Positions 33,273 through 45,665 of a stretch of 64,000 nt of DNA are shown here, in pieces (within the stretch, counting starts at the first letter, position 1; every line of letters begins with the position of its first letter). The notes beneath the pieces are model-generated. The model had not been told where the DNA came from, did no database searches, and saw only the letters and a list, made by a program, of their open reading frames with translations. Made by a program: the position numbers and the translations under genes. The stretch comes from Symsagittifera roscoffensis (Eukaryota > Xenacoelomorpha > Acoela > Convolutidae): the NCBI RefSeq assembly GCF_963678635.1, contig NC_087070.1, positions 6,976,539 to 7,040,538 of the forward strand. Reading direction: 5' to 3'.

Positions 33273-34697
33273 TCATGAAAAATCACATCTCCCAGTCGCA
33301 TGTGTGTCTTGCGTCGGTCGTTCGTTTAAGGTCGGTCTGTTGCAAGTTGAACTTCCTCTGATGTTTGGGCCCCGTGGCCTATTGTCCCCTGTGGCATAGC
33401 TGTATGAACTGCCCCTTCCTCTTGTGGATACATATGCCCTTCTTCTATATGGTTGTTCATTGAAGTTCACTCTCGGCTCCCTGCTAGATTCTCTTGAGTT
33501 TGGCTCCCCAGTCTTCCATCCACTCCTGCTTCCCAGTAGCCCATCCAACCTATCCATGATAGCCTGTGTTCGCCTCTCCATCATCGCGTCTATCTTCGTG
33601 TCAAGAGTCCCAAGAGTCTGCGCTCGTTGATTTCTCAACTTCTCCATGTCATCTCTCAACCGTGACTCTCTCTGCTCAGCTTCCCTCGTCATTCGCGACA
33701 AGTGTTTGGCCAAGTGTTCATCCGTTCTCTCCTTCAAGCGTTTTTTGCTTCTGCTAACTTCTTGTCTGTCGCGGTTGATCTCTTCCCGCAGGCTTCCTCT
33801 CTCGACGTGGACTGCCTTCTCTAGTTCACTCATTCTTAAAGGTATCTGTTCATTCTGTTCTCCTATGCTGTCCACTATGTTGGTCAAGGCTTCTTCGATT
33901 GATGCTCCGTTGTCCACTAATGGCGTCACAAGTGGTGGTGTCACCCTATCGGTTCCAGATAGCTTGGTGCTGGTCGAGACTCGAGTCTTATCTCTCTGTC
34001 TCGACGTCTCTTCATAATCCGCTTCTGGATCCGCTGGTGGGTTACATAGCACTGTGTTTCCGTTCTTCCCAGTTCGCATTTCCGAATTCGTCATGGCCAC
34101 AAAGTCTCCTGACTGGCCTGATCCATTTGTGGTCTTGCTTATCGTCCTGACCACACCAAATCGGTCCATACAGCCAGTGTCTCTATTGGTGTAAGCATCA
34201 TTCTCCTGCTCTTCATCGTCCTCCTCCTTTTCCTGGGTTACTGCCTCTTCTTTTGTGTCCGTTCCCATGGTAAATGGAATAAAAATTCCCAAACTGTTCT
34301 TCACTCTTTCTGAAAACGAGGAGGACGTTGCCGTTTTCTCCGTCACACAGTGCATCATAGTGTTGTCTGTGGGTGATCTTGTAGTCGCCACGTTTTCAGT
34401 AGAGATGTCGGACAGTTCCGACATCTCTTCTCGGTCTAGAGTCCCGGTGGAAGTGGCAAAACCTTGGTCTTGTTCTACCAGAGTAGATTCACTCGCGAAT
34501 CTTCTGTTTCCACTCCCTTCCAGTCCATGTCCCTACCGGTTCTCATCCATGGCAGTGTCCGGATGGACCTCTACTTCTAACATTGCCTTTTGTCCTTTTG
34601 AGGACTTTTGATTCCTGGTTTCAACCATTCCGCCTGAAACTTTCTTCCCTTTGTCGGGCCGGGTTTGTGCGATCCTTTCCACAAAAGGGTCGCTCAT
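33273..34697 (-). pseudogene. gag: gag N-terminal region with coiled coil
   Basis: The frame opens at ATG 34697 and is cut by TAG 34533-34535; it continues to TGA 33273-33275. It is acidic and S/T/E-rich at first, then has a long coiled coil (LREEINRDRQEVSRSKKRL, ... MTREAEQRESRLRDDMEKL) and a basic R/G/S-rich end. An N-terminal extension before capsid is unusual in length (>450 codons). A second ATG at 34774, in another frame, reads 26 codons to a TGA overlapping ATG 34697; the two are separated by an A7 run (34702-34708), so a one-base loss there may have split the true N-terminus. Confidence 0.6.
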
Positions 34698-34780
34698 TGC
34701 CTTTTTTTGTTTCCTGGTATGAATTTCCTAGAGCTATCACTTAGTTTAGGTATCCTTGACTTGTCTAGACTCATTTTTGA

Positions 34781-35535
34781 TTTATCACTTCCTACTGCCT
34801 ATACACTCAATTCGATTCCTAATGTTCTTGTGGTTTGACTAATGATAATAATAACACAACACAATAAATTCCAGAAGTTTCACTTAAATAGTGACCACGA
34901 ATCCTTGTATGTTATCACAGTACAGCGAATATACAATTTATTCACAACAATCGATTATTTATTGTAAGATTTAAAGCTAGCACAGTCTGATTATATCAAT
35001 ATATTTAAAACATTGTGTGCTCACTATACAATCAAGAACAGATATTATTGATTTAAAACCAAAAATGAAGAAAAACAAAAAAAATTTCAATGAAAAACGT
35101 ATGTGTTTTGTACTTTAGTCAATCGCAATGTAATAGTCAAACTTGTTTCTAAAGAAAGAGTTTTCCCTGTTCGGTGCCGCACCAAACAGACAAAACTTGA
35201 AGGCAGTTATTTTCTCAAGTGGGCGTCTATTGCACCCGCCGAGTCCTGTGTTACCTATCTGCCTTCGGATTGACCGAGCTAGACCTACTAAAATCCTCAA
35301 GGCAATCACTTCTCCAAAAAAAAAATTTGGATTTTAATTCACACAAATCAGTGACAAAATCTTATTCAAATTAGACTTAGTGTCGCCAATATCCGGGTTT
35401 GACTTGTTTTGTTTTTCTCTGGTCCTTTTAAAGGACAAGTTACCAGTGCAGTCACTGGTTTCTAGCCTGTCATCTATTAACCTAATATTCTTTACAGTTT
35501 ACTTTTCTTTTTGTCTACTTAAGTTTTGACAAAAA
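34781..35535. other. Leader/possible 5' LTR of the minus element, then unassigned sequence
   Basis: AT-rich, no ORF. tatttaag near 34,885 on the minus strand could be a TATA-like element. I found no second copy of this sequence in the window, so an LTR cannot be shown. A 14-b string cagtgcagtcactg at ~35,432 recurs at ~37,604. Confidence 0.3.
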
Positions 35536-36400
35536 AGGACACTTCCGGATTGGTGAAAATAAGACCCTTCCGAATTGGCAAAAATAGGACCCCTCCGGAT
35601 TGGTAAAAATAGGACCCCTCCGGATTGGCGAAAACAGGACCCCTCCGGATTGACAAATTTAGGACCCTTCCGGATTGGCAAAAATAGGAACCCTCCGGAT
35701 TGGCAAAAATGGGACCCTTCCGGATTGGCAAATTAGGACCCTTCCGGATTGGCAAAATATGACCCCTCCAGATTGGCAAAGTTAGGACCCTTCCGGATTG
35801 GCAAAATTAGGACCCCTCCGGATTGGCAAAAATAGGACCCCTCCGGATTGGCAAAAATGGGACCCTTCCGGATTGGCAAATTAGGACCCTTCTGGGTTGG
35901 CAAAATAGGACCCCTCCGGATTGGGAAAATTAGGACCATTCCGGATTGGCAAAAATAGGACCCCTCCGGATTGGCAAAAATGGGACCCTTCCGGATTGGC
36001 AAAATAGGACCCTTCCGGATTGGCAAAATAAGACCCCTCCGGATTGGCAAAGTTAGGACCCTTCCGGATTGGCAAAATTAGGACCCCTCCGGATTGGCAA
36101 AAATAGGACCCCTCCGGATTGGCAAAAATGGGACCCTTCCGGATTGGCAAAAATAGGACCCCTCCGGATTGGCAAAAATAGGACCCCTCCGGATTGGCAA
36201 AATTAGGACCCCTCCGGATTGGCAAAAATAGGACCCTTCCGGATTGAAAAAAAACTAGGACCCTTCCGGATTGGCAAAAACAGGACCCCTCCGGATTAGC
36301 AAAATTGGGACCCTTCCGGATTGGCAAAATAGGACCCTTCCGGATTGGCAAAATTGAGACCCTTCCGGATTGGGACCCCTCCGGGTTTGTAAAAATAGCC
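35536..36400. repeat. Minisatellite, ~35 units of ~25 b
   Basis: The unit is aggacccYtccggattggc followed by a variable A-rich run (aaaaata, aaaat, aaatta). I count about 35 units over ~865 b. Length differences of 1-3 b lie in the A-run. A variant with agttagg recurs at 35,781 and 36,052 (271 b, 11 units) and is preceded by the same neighbours, so a higher-order repeat exists. The long minus-strand frames here are repeat translations, not genes. Confidence 0.9.
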
Positions 36401-38890
36401 TTTTCCGGGATTTCTAAAAATCTCACCTGAGACTCTTCCGGATACGTTCTCCGATGCTATTATGCTGTAGGAATTAACTAGGAAGGGTGTATTTCCGTCC
36501 CTAAACCCTTCCGGATCGTAGTTAATCCTCTTATTTTACTATTCTACTCAACTGTGAAGGGTCTTCTAACTAGCCTAGTTTCGACTCGACTATGGTTTTC
36601 CTGGTTCTTCAGCCCTCCCTTTTCGTCTAGAACAGCGTAAAATTGCCTAAATTAACCGTTACTACCCTTTGGTAGGGGTATAAATTTTTTCAAAAAAAAA
36701 ACAATTTCAAAACGTGAAGGGTCTACCTTCGTAAATTGGTAATTTTGCTAAGAACAATCTTAAAAAATTTTTACGCTTACTTTTTTTGTGAATAAGATCA
36801 CCTAATTTCTTATCTAATGGTACCAAGATCAACTGGATCTGTCCAGTAGTTCCAAAGTTATTACCCAAACGGTCTTTTTTTTAAAGTCAAAAAATTTTCT
36901 CTCTTATAGGTTCCGCCTTTTTTCGCATTTCTTATCTTTTTGACCTAAAACTTATTGATCCGAGCTCAAAAGGCCTGTACTCATCTAGTTAAAGGCAAAA
37001 AACCCAATCTAAAACGTTCCAGCTGAAAAAATTTGCCGAAAACAATGCTGTTTGGACCCTTCCGGATTGATGAATCCACTAAATCAAACACGTTAAGCTC
37101 GATTTCACTGTAACCCGGAAGGTTATTGGCAAACAGGTTTCAAAACCTGTCCATTCACTAGTGAACGTTGTCCGAACAACAATTTTTACTGTCCTAACGC
37201 AAAAATTTCAAAAAGTTTTCTCATTTTGTAGCGCTTTGTTTTTTCAAAATCAAGAAAATTCAGTCTTCGGTACCCAATTAGTTCCAACCACTTCCGAACT
37301 AAACTTGACCGTTCCACCTATTACACTAGTACAGTTACGATACAACTCACTAATTTTGCGTTTTTTCCGTTTCAAAAAAAATCGATTTCTCAAAAATCGC
37401 GATTTGTGGGGGGATCAAAATATCGCTATTTTGACCCTAAAAACTGGTCTGCTTACTGTGTTTTCACTGAAAAACGATATAGGAGTATTAATATAGGCAG
37501 TATAAATAGAAATACTATTATTATTATACCCCTCTGGGTTTGTTCAATATCCGAATTAAGGTGCTTAACTCGGAAGTTCGCAACTCGGTGAAGGGTCACT
37601 TCAGTGCAGTCACTGTCGAGCCCCTCACAGATTTATATCTTACTTCTTGTATCAAAAGGGATACAAAACTTGTTAACGATACCCAACAGTCGATTGTTTT
37701 TGTCCTTGAGCCCCTTCTTGTTGTTTCTTGCACTGCTTGCCGGATCAGTCTTCTTCTCTAATCCCGAGACCCTTCCGGATTGAGCGCAACTTGGCATTAA
37801 CGTGCTTAAGTACTCAAATAACCCTACAGTACAAGCACCACAAAACGGGCCACAAACGTGATCGTAATGATACTGACTGATATAAAGGACTGTAACAACA
37901 ATATATCAAACAACAACAAACGGGAAGGTCGGATCACATCTCGTCTGGGGGGATGATTTCTACTGATTTTATATTTTTTTTGTTTTTTTTTCGGTTATTT
38001 TTTTTATGTTTTTTGTTTTTTCTTAGGTACTATACTACTTTTTGTTTGGTTTCCTGTATATCTTTAATTTTTTTTGGTCACAAGACTCTCAGGGATCGAC
38101 GGGACGGCCAATCCCCCCACCCTTCCTGGTACGTGAATTTTCGGTCTTAACCAGGTTAAAAAAATTATTTACGGGAATCCAGAAGCCTTCCGCGTTCCGA
38201 AGTAACCTTCCGCCCCGGTGGTTAGGGACTTATTTTGATCATTCGCTCGGAGCGGAGCGCTCGTTAACGGTTCTACGGTTCTGCCGGTCATCATGTTAAA
38301 AAAGAAGCGACATAAAAACATTTTTGTAACATTCGCCCGGAAGTACATATCGACGGAAAAAAAGCTAGGTTCTGAAACGACTGGCTAGCGTCAAACACAG
38401 CTCTACAAGCTTTTCACCGTCTCTGCCAAAGCCAGTTCTTTTGGTGGTCTTTCTAACATCGGGTCGACAAAAAACGTTACTGTTTCCGCTTCGATCAGAA
38501 CGCTCTAATTAACTTAACTATATGCAGAAATATTGAGCTCATGGCTGGGTCTCAGTATCCTCAGACCACGAGGTCACTCCTAAAAACAGGGCTACTACTT
38601 ATTTATTATATTACTATTGTTTTTGTTCAGTAGATAAAAATCATCATCTCCATCGAAGATGGATCAACCCTTTCCCTTAATTCCTAGCTTCTCATGATCT
38701 TAAACTGAATTTAGATGTTAATTGAATTCAGCTCAGGATATCTCCAGGAAGCTAAAAGTTTATAAAATACAGTTTGATTTCTCCTCCCGAGACCCCTCCG
38801 GATTCTGGAATACGGGGAAATAACGTCCTTATTTCTTTCAAGAAGGCTGGACACGCCGTCCCAGCACCCTTCCTTGTTCTCGGGATTCGC
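36401..38890. other. Noncoding region with scattered minisatellite-type motifs
   Basis: No gene recognised. Isolated gacccttccggatt or close variants occur at ~36,504, ~37,057, ~37,768 and ~38,790, outside the array. Otherwise AT-rich with long T runs (37,970-38,060). Confidence 0.5.
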
Positions 38891-39108
38891 GTTGTAACGA
38901 TTGTAGCGGCACAATCGTTACAACTCGGAATGGTCTTTGTAAAGCTTTCTCCAATCTCGATCAGTATCACACAGCGGCACAATCGTTACAACTCGGAATG
39001 GTCTTCGTAAAGCTTTCTCCAATCTCGATCAGCATCACACAGCGGCACAATCCTTACAACTCGGAATGGTCTTCGTAAAGCTTTCTCCAATCTCGATCAG
39101 TATCACCC
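38891..39108. repeat. Perfect 14-bp hairpin followed by 3 x 68-b tandem repeat
   Basis: gttgtaacgattgt (38891-38904) and acaatcgttacaac (38911-38924) pair perfectly across a 6-b loop (agcggc). The loop and right arm are also the start of a 68-b unit beginning at 38905, 38973 and 39041. Units differ at very few positions. Confidence 0.88.
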
Positions 39109-40269
39109 AATTTCCTTTTACTGCTTTTCTTCACGAATTCTTTTGTTGTTCTATCTGAGAGTAAATGTTCTTGTGTTTTCGCCGTTTCAGTTGTTGCGAA
39201 ATTTCGACGTTGTCACGTGTCTTTCTTTTTGAACGATTTTTTAAAAATTACCATGAAAGTCCAAAATGAACGATTAAGATCACTACTAATTCGTTAAAAC
39301 CGTTAATCTTCCCACTCCGATGTCACAAAAAGATTTCGAACTCCGACTTTGCATTTTCGGACATTCTGGTCGAATGTCACAACTGCAGCCCCAAAGATGT
39401 CGGAGCCACGGTTCTCTCGTACAGAGGAGCAAAGCTAGACCATCTTGCTGCTACTGTCTTGCACTACCCCTCGCAGAAACAGAACTCTGTTACGATTAAA
39501 GCCTGCTTTAATGATAACTCTTTTAGGCATTTAGACATTGCAGGTTATAGATTTATTTTAAATTTATTGATTCCAAAGTTAAACCCAAATGTTCCCATTA
39601 TCCCGAAATCATATTCTCCGAAAATAATCTCTTTATTCATAAAAAAAACTTGGTTATCCAGAAAGTTCTTTGTTTCACCTTATAAATACACTCTATCACT
39701 CAAAGAGTCCGAATCCTTTCCCCCAATCAAAAGATTTATTCAAGTGCAAAGAAGGTAGTCATTTTTCTCTAAATGGTAAAAACGTTTTCAGGTTACTGAT
39801 CGCTTAGCTATTTCGTATCTATTCACCATAAGTTTGCCCTGCTTGTTGCCAAATTAGGGCTAATCAAACGCATTGCCATTTTTGCAGACTCCACTTCAGA
39901 AAAGGAGGCACTTGGTGCGTCATTCGCGAAGCATACATCAACCTCTCATTTAGCGGGCTGCAGAGCAGCAAATTCTATTATGATGAGTTCTCCTGGTTAC
40001 AATGCACCCCCAAGAATATTGCAAAAGGGTTTAACTCAACCAACAGTCAACTGAGCACAACCCTCATCACAACTCTAGAAGAAACATCACCGGCAGCACC
40101 CGAAACAAACGTGCTGTCCAACGCAACACAATCCATCGCCCCAGAATTCATTACAGTCCCTTTTATTCAATATGCTACCAAAAAAGAGGAGACTGATACT
40201 AGGATCCTCAAGTCTAGGTACTGCAGCCCCAAAGATGTCGGAGCCACGAAAAGGAGCCATGATTGATCG
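39109..40269. other. Noncoding, with one 28-b direct repeat
   Basis: ctgcagccccaaagatgtcg... (28 b) occurs at 39383-39410 and 40221-40248, 838 b apart. No gene or family recognised. Confidence 0.5.
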
Positions 40270-42540
40270 AACTCCTGCGGCCCGTGGAAAAGTATCGACC
40301 AAAAGTTTGAAATTAAAATAAAGGACATATATAAAAAAGTCGTTAATTACTGGGGGGTCGCGGTTCATGGTTCTAACAAGAACAAGCATGGTTTCCAATT
40401 CAGAGAAGCAATTGAGCCAGCAGATGTTGTCGTTAGTAGAAGAAACACCAATTCTAACATCGCCATGAAATTAGCAATGATTCTTCCACATCTGCTGCAC
40501 CGCAAAACTAATTCAGAAGTAAGCGGATCGAGGTCCAAAACTCTGAGCCGCCGCATAATTTTGCCGAAGCAAGGCCTACTAGACAATCTTTTCACTGAAG
40601 CGAAAGTTCTCTAAATTAGACATCCAAAACAGAAAAAATGCGAAATTAACGAGAAATTTAACTGACTTGATAAACTAATGATTTCAGGAAAAACATCTGC
40701 GGCCATTGGCTGCTTTTCAGACAAGAAAACGAAAAGAGTTTTTCCCCTGAACGAAGTTAAAAAGGAAAAACAGTCCTTTGTACCCTGAAAGAAAAACACC
40801 CCAAGCTAAAGCAGTGAGCACTAATTATGGAACTGAAGTGAGTGAAAACACAATGCCATACCACCCCTCTATATTCGAGCAAATAAACGCCAAGAAAAGT
40901 CAAAAATCAACACTGACAACGCATGGAAGCCACGGTCCATCAACTTTAGATGCGTGCGGATGGAGAAGGGTGTAAACTCACTTCAACCAGACATCTATTG
41001 AGCTCTGCAAAGAAATTTCAAAGCTATCCTATACAGTATCAAGTAAAAGTCTCCCCCATGAAAACCTTACGGCGTACAAATCGTATTGTCTGATACCTCT
41101 GGTCAAAAGTCGAGGGGTAAGGCCTATTGGTATAAGCGAGGTTCTGAGGCAAAAAGGTGGTAAAAAAAATCACCCAATGAAAATATTCAGACCGTAAAAT
41201 CTCAAAAAAATGAACATCATTCTTCTTTTTGATGCAGAAAATGCCTTCAATTCGCTCAAAACAGAATTTGCTCTAAAAAACTTCCATTCCAATGACTTTT
41301 ACGGAATCCTGCAAAATCCAATTGCTCCCCAAATTGGTACGCAGATGACGGAAGCGCTGCAGGTGAGCTTCAGAGTTTTCGTGAATTATTCGACAACCGG
41401 TATGTGAACGGAAAGGCTTTCGGCTATAATGTGAAGCCTTCCAGGTGTCAACTCATAATGAAGCTAAGCCGTCTGGAATGCGCCATAAAGTTATTCGAAG
41501 GCACAAATATTATGTTAATAATTGGTTTTAGACTCCTTGGACTGGCGATAAATACATGGAAAGCCAAAATAAAAAGACAATTACACTAACAAAAAAGTTT
41601 TCGGAAATAGCTAAAACATAACCACAAAATGTGTACTCCTGCTACACAAAAGGAGTTCAAAACAATTTAAGCTTCCTAACCAGAACAACTCCGGAAGCAT
41701 TCAAGAGAAAGGACGAAATTGAGAAAAACGTAAGACAGCAGCTACTTCCTAGTTTTACTGGTAAAAACCAAATAACCAATGAAGATCGGATCTATTTGCA
41801 CTACCACAACGAATGGGAGTATTAGACCATCTCAGTACACGGATTTTTCCAGCAATTATGAGTGGTAATGAGCCAGCCGTAATCCATTAGAAAACAGTGT
41901 TTCCGAAATAGCTGAAACGGAAGAAACTTTGATAAACAGGAACACCAAAACTGAGAGACAAAACACTCTCAAAAAGGCTAAAATTATCAAAAAAGGCTCT
42001 TCTTAAAATATTTAACAAAAACCAAATACTAAAATGTCCCGGTTGTGCAAAAGTCCCGGTTGTAAGATCCAACTTCGATCGTTGGAAGGCGAAAAGTTTC
42101 ACAACAAAACAGCTACTACTGAAGATGACGCTCGACTTAACATCAAGACAAATAGACTCTGGGGAGGCCAATTCAGCCGAACTTTTTTCGATGTAAAAAT
42201 TTCCAACTCCCATGCTAAGTCCAGCCATAACACTACATCTGACTCCAAAAAGTATAATGAGAGTGTCAAAACATTAAAATAAAAACAAAGAATTCTGGAT
42301 GTGGAATACAGCAGCTTTGTTCCACTCATTTTTGTGTGTACTGGTTGACCAGCCCCAGTCTCTACACAAACCTTCCAGAAACTAGCAGAGAAACTAATCG
42401 AGTTAATAGAAAAACGGAAAGAATCATACTCAGACACAAGAAATTTTGTAAGAACGAAATTAAGTTGGAAACCTAAATTTTTGCTCAGTTTAAAGCACAT
42501 TCATCGAGTCGGGACGTTTGAAGGCAGTCAAAACAAAGAA
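40270..42540 (+). pseudogene. Fossil retroelement reverse transcriptase (non-LTR or DIRS-like, YADD type)
   Basis: Fragments in three frames keep a recognisable order: a pre-RT helix region (SNIAMKLAMILPHLLHRK, ~40,450), GPSTLDACGWRRV (~40,930), a YKSYCLIPLVKSRGVRPIG stretch (41,070-41,130), LLFDAENAFNSL (41,225; catalytic Asp), YADDGSA (~41,343; catalytic Asp pair), FGYNVKPSRCQLIM (~41,420), then RLNIKTNRLWGGQFSRTFFDV (~42,140) and a DVEYSSFVPLIFV segment (~42,300). Numerous stops and shifts show it is old. It is unrelated to the gypsy elements. I am sure it is RT, but less sure of the clade. Confidence 0.72.
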
Positions 42541-43039
42541 AAAAACGGATACAACACAGGATAACAAATATAGGCTCTTACTGTGCAAATAGCAGAGAAT
42601 GTTCCCATCATTGTCTTAAGAAATACATTTTTTTTTTTCAAATTAGGGTTTTTTCCGTGTGGTGCGATTGTAAGATCTGAACAAAAAAAAAAGAAATGAG
42701 GCATTTTTGACAGCAGTCAAACAAGCCACTTTGAAAACAATTCAAGAAAAAAAAAGGCTAGAAACACGAAAAATATCGTACATATATTAATTTACATAAT
42801 TTTCTATTTTTTTTTGCAGAAAATTGACTTTTTTAAATTTTTCTAATTCCGAAAATAGCGCTACAAATTTCGAAAAACTAAGTTTTCCCAAATAACACTG
42901 GGTTTTCACGGCTTAATTTAAACTCAATTAAGATATTGTAAGCCTGCCAACCGCATTTCATTTTGACAAATTTTATTAGCTCGAAATAAGAACAAATCAA
43001 AATTTCAAATCAGAACATATAAAAAATTGCGCGAAAAAC
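42541..43039. other. AT-rich noncoding sequence
   Basis: Long A and T runs; no gene or repeat structure seen. Confidence 0.5.
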
Positions 43040-44965
43040 AAAAAAAAACAACTAAACTACGCCCGAATAAAAAGCTCCTCCAAATTATTCAAATGGTCGG
43101 AACAAAATTTTACTAAGCTTACTAAAATAAAAAATCGTTTCAACATTTACCAGAATTAACTTCAACATTTACCAAAAGACTTTAATCTTCAGCTCAGATA
43201 CGTGTTTCGTATATGCTTAAACGTGTTTCAGATACGCTACACCGCAAACTCTTTAAGGCTGCTCGAATCATGGCAGAACTACAGATGTTCCAATTTCTCT
43301 CGAACGTCTCGTCACGGCGAAGAAATTGTTCTAAACCGAATTAATGAAAACTTATTTTTAACAATTACAGTGTTTCGTATACACGCTCAACCTTTTTCAA
43401 ATGGTCGGAACAAAAACTCGCTAAACCGAACTTAAAACAAATACTTTAACATTTATTAGAAGAAACATCTGAGCTGAAGTTTAAAAACATATCTGAGCTA
43501 AAGCTGAACTTTAAAGTTTTCTGGTGAATGTTGAGGTTATTTTTTCAAATTCGGTTGAGTAAGTTCTGTTCCAACCATTTGAAAAATGTTAAGTGTTTAC
43601 TCTCAACCGTAAACTATTTACAAGGCTGCTTGAATTAGAGCAAAACTACAAATATTTTGACCCCTCACTAAGGCCTCATGCCATTGAACAGGACTTAAAT
43701 AGAATATAGAAGTTTCAAACGCATTTTTCTCAAATTGGGTTAAGATTAGACAAAAAACGAAGAGAACAAAAGTTGCTTAAAATTTCACCAGAATTAATTT
43801 GGTGCATTTTTTCCTCCAAAATTTTCAACCAAAAGGTTACCCCAAAAATGGGTCATTTTGGCTTTTTTCAATGAATTAAGAATTACGATGAAACTACTTT
43901 GTTAATTGGTGAGAAATATATATCACAAGAAGCCTCTCACAGCTCAACAAAGTTCTAGAAGGCTATAAATCTCCAAAAATTTGACTCATTTGTTTAAAAT
44001 TTGTTTTAAGCAAAGATTTTGGATTTTATATAGTAAAAATCACTTTTCTTGACTATCAAGCAAAGAGATTTTCTCTTATACAGATTCTCTTTTCTAGAAC
44101 TTTGTTGGGCTGTGTAAGAGGCTTCTTGTGATATATATTTCTCATCAATTAACAAAGTACTTTCAGCGTAATTTTTAATTAATTGAAAAAAACCAAAATG
44201 ACCCATTTTTGGGGTAAAATTTTGGCTGAGAATTTTGGAGAAAAAATTGCACCATAATAATTCCTGTGAAATTCTAAGCAACTTTTGTTCTCTTCACTTT
44301 TGTCTAATCTTAACCCAATTTGAGAAAAACGCGTTCGAAATTTCAAAATTTATCGTTTTGTCCGGTTAACTTAAATCAGCACTGTTTTTTGTCAAATCAA
44401 CTTAAATCAACTCAACTTTTTTCAAATGGTCGGAACAAAAACTCAGTTAACTGTATTGAAAAAATACTTTTATCATGTACCAGAATACTTTAAACTTCAG
44501 CTCAGATAAGCTCAAACATAAACTATTTTCAATCCAAGGCTGCTTGAATCAGGGCAAAAATAAATGTTATGACTAAATTCTAAAGTCTCGTCCCTATGAA
44601 CAAGGCTTTACCAGACGACTTTAAACTTCAGCAAAAATACGTGTTTCAAATGGTCAAAACAAAAAATTACCAAACCAAAATTAGGAAAAACAATAACTTT
44701 CAAATGGTCGGAACAAAATTTACTTGAGTGCATATTAAAACATTTATTATTCGAATGTTCAGAAGAAAAACTTAACGAAACGAACTTTAAAAAAAATAAT
44801 TTTAACAGGAACCAGGAGCGTTTATGCTCAACTGTAAACTATCTGCAAGGCTACTCGAATCAGGGCCGAATTACGGTCAACATTTTTCAAATGGCCCGAA
44901 GCTGAAGTTTAAGGTCTTCTGGTAAAGTCTAGTTTGTCAGCACGAGACGTTAGAGAGGAATTCGG
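43040..44965. repeat. Cluster of dispersed short repeats around ttcaaatggtcggaacaaaa
   Basis: The core caaatggtcggaacaaaa occurs at ~43,090, 43,398, 44,423 and 44,702 in direct orientation and imperfectly inverted at ~43,568. Companion motifs (accagaNNactttaaacttcagctcag; aaggctgctYgaatca) recur nearby. These look like degenerate tandem copies of a longer unit. Confidence 0.65.
43708..44345. repeat. Foldback with ~260-b arms
   Basis: 43,708-43,965 and 44,087-44,345 are reverse complements with scattered mismatches; the 120-b centre is unrelated. Arms include cacaagaagcctctcaca / tgtaagaggcttcttgtg and ctcaaattgggttaag / cttaacccaatttgag. A transcript would form a long hairpin. No ORF. Confidence 0.82.
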
Positions 44966-45149
44966 ATCATTTGTAGCTTTGCTAATTAAAATACAAAACA
45001 TGAGAAATAACATAACAACGCTTTTTCTTTCATCATTTTTTGAATTTAGATTCCCTTGACGGAATGTTAAAAAATTCCAATTTTTTCATTGATTGCAACG
45101 ATTTCAATTATGCTAGTGCAAGACAAAGTTCAGAGAAACTAAATTCAAA

Positions 45150-45665
45150 AACAGATGATCAGATGTAGTTATCCATAGAAAGACTTAAAAAAAAAGTTCC
45201 CTTTTCGAACTGAGAAGTCAATCACGTTTTTGGTACTCTTTAACCTTCTGCTGTTTACGGAGTTTTACTAAAAGTTTTATCTTCCTTCTATCAAAAGAAA
45301 GGAACTCGACTTGAAAAAACAAAAGTGAAGCCGCGAAAAAAAATTTGAGACTACACAAACTTTAGACTTTTCCTTAGAAAAGAGAAAAAATCATCACGAC
45401 CTGTTCAAGAGTCTGAGCTACGTTCATCCACTCTTAAAAATATATATATTAAAAAATTCTATAAAACTGAGTTGTTAAAAAAAACCAACAGGAAAATTTC
45501 CAAATGCAGATATACTCAAACATCACTATTTTAAATCTTCGACAGATCTTACAGTTGAGAAAAATATTCTGTGATTCTCTTAGACAAATCGATCGCTTGA
45601 GAAAAACAAAATTGAGATCAGAAAATTGAAAATCAATTATAACCAGTAGGCATTTTAACAAAAAC
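45150..45665. repeat. Single module of the ~330-b satellite family
   Basis: Contains the family landmarks: gagaagtcaatcacg, ctgctgtttac, a pyrimidine-rich ccttc segment, then atcatcacgacctgttcaag and agctacgttcatccactctt. Same order as at 51.2-52.4 kb. Confidence 0.6.

Larger units (their letters stand above)
15505..34780 (-). mobile_element. Second copy of the same retroelement family, minus strand, internally rearranged
   Basis: Read on the minus strand from 34.78 kb: gag, protease, RT, RNase H, integrase, a second protease-to-integrase block, pol tail, spacer, then repeated accessory blocks. Protein identity with the plus copy is high throughout. The PR-to-IN block occurs twice (offset 4,584-4,592 b) and the accessory block recurs at 2,016 b. 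Many nonsense mutations are shared by duplicate blocks. The 3' end is lost at ~15.5 kb. No LTR found. Confidence 0.82.

Noticed and set aside
34781-35100. 5' LTR of the minus element
   Set aside because: No second copy, no TG...CA ends and no primer-binding site could be identified, so it is listed only as a leader.
35536-36400. CRISPR array
   Set aside because: Units are contiguous near-identical repeats without unique spacers of constant length.
35499-36426. Three long minus-strand frames with a repeated NPEGSYFCQSG-type protein
   Set aside because: They are translations of the 25-b minisatellite; unit lengths vary by 1-3 b and the frame has no start or other coding sign.
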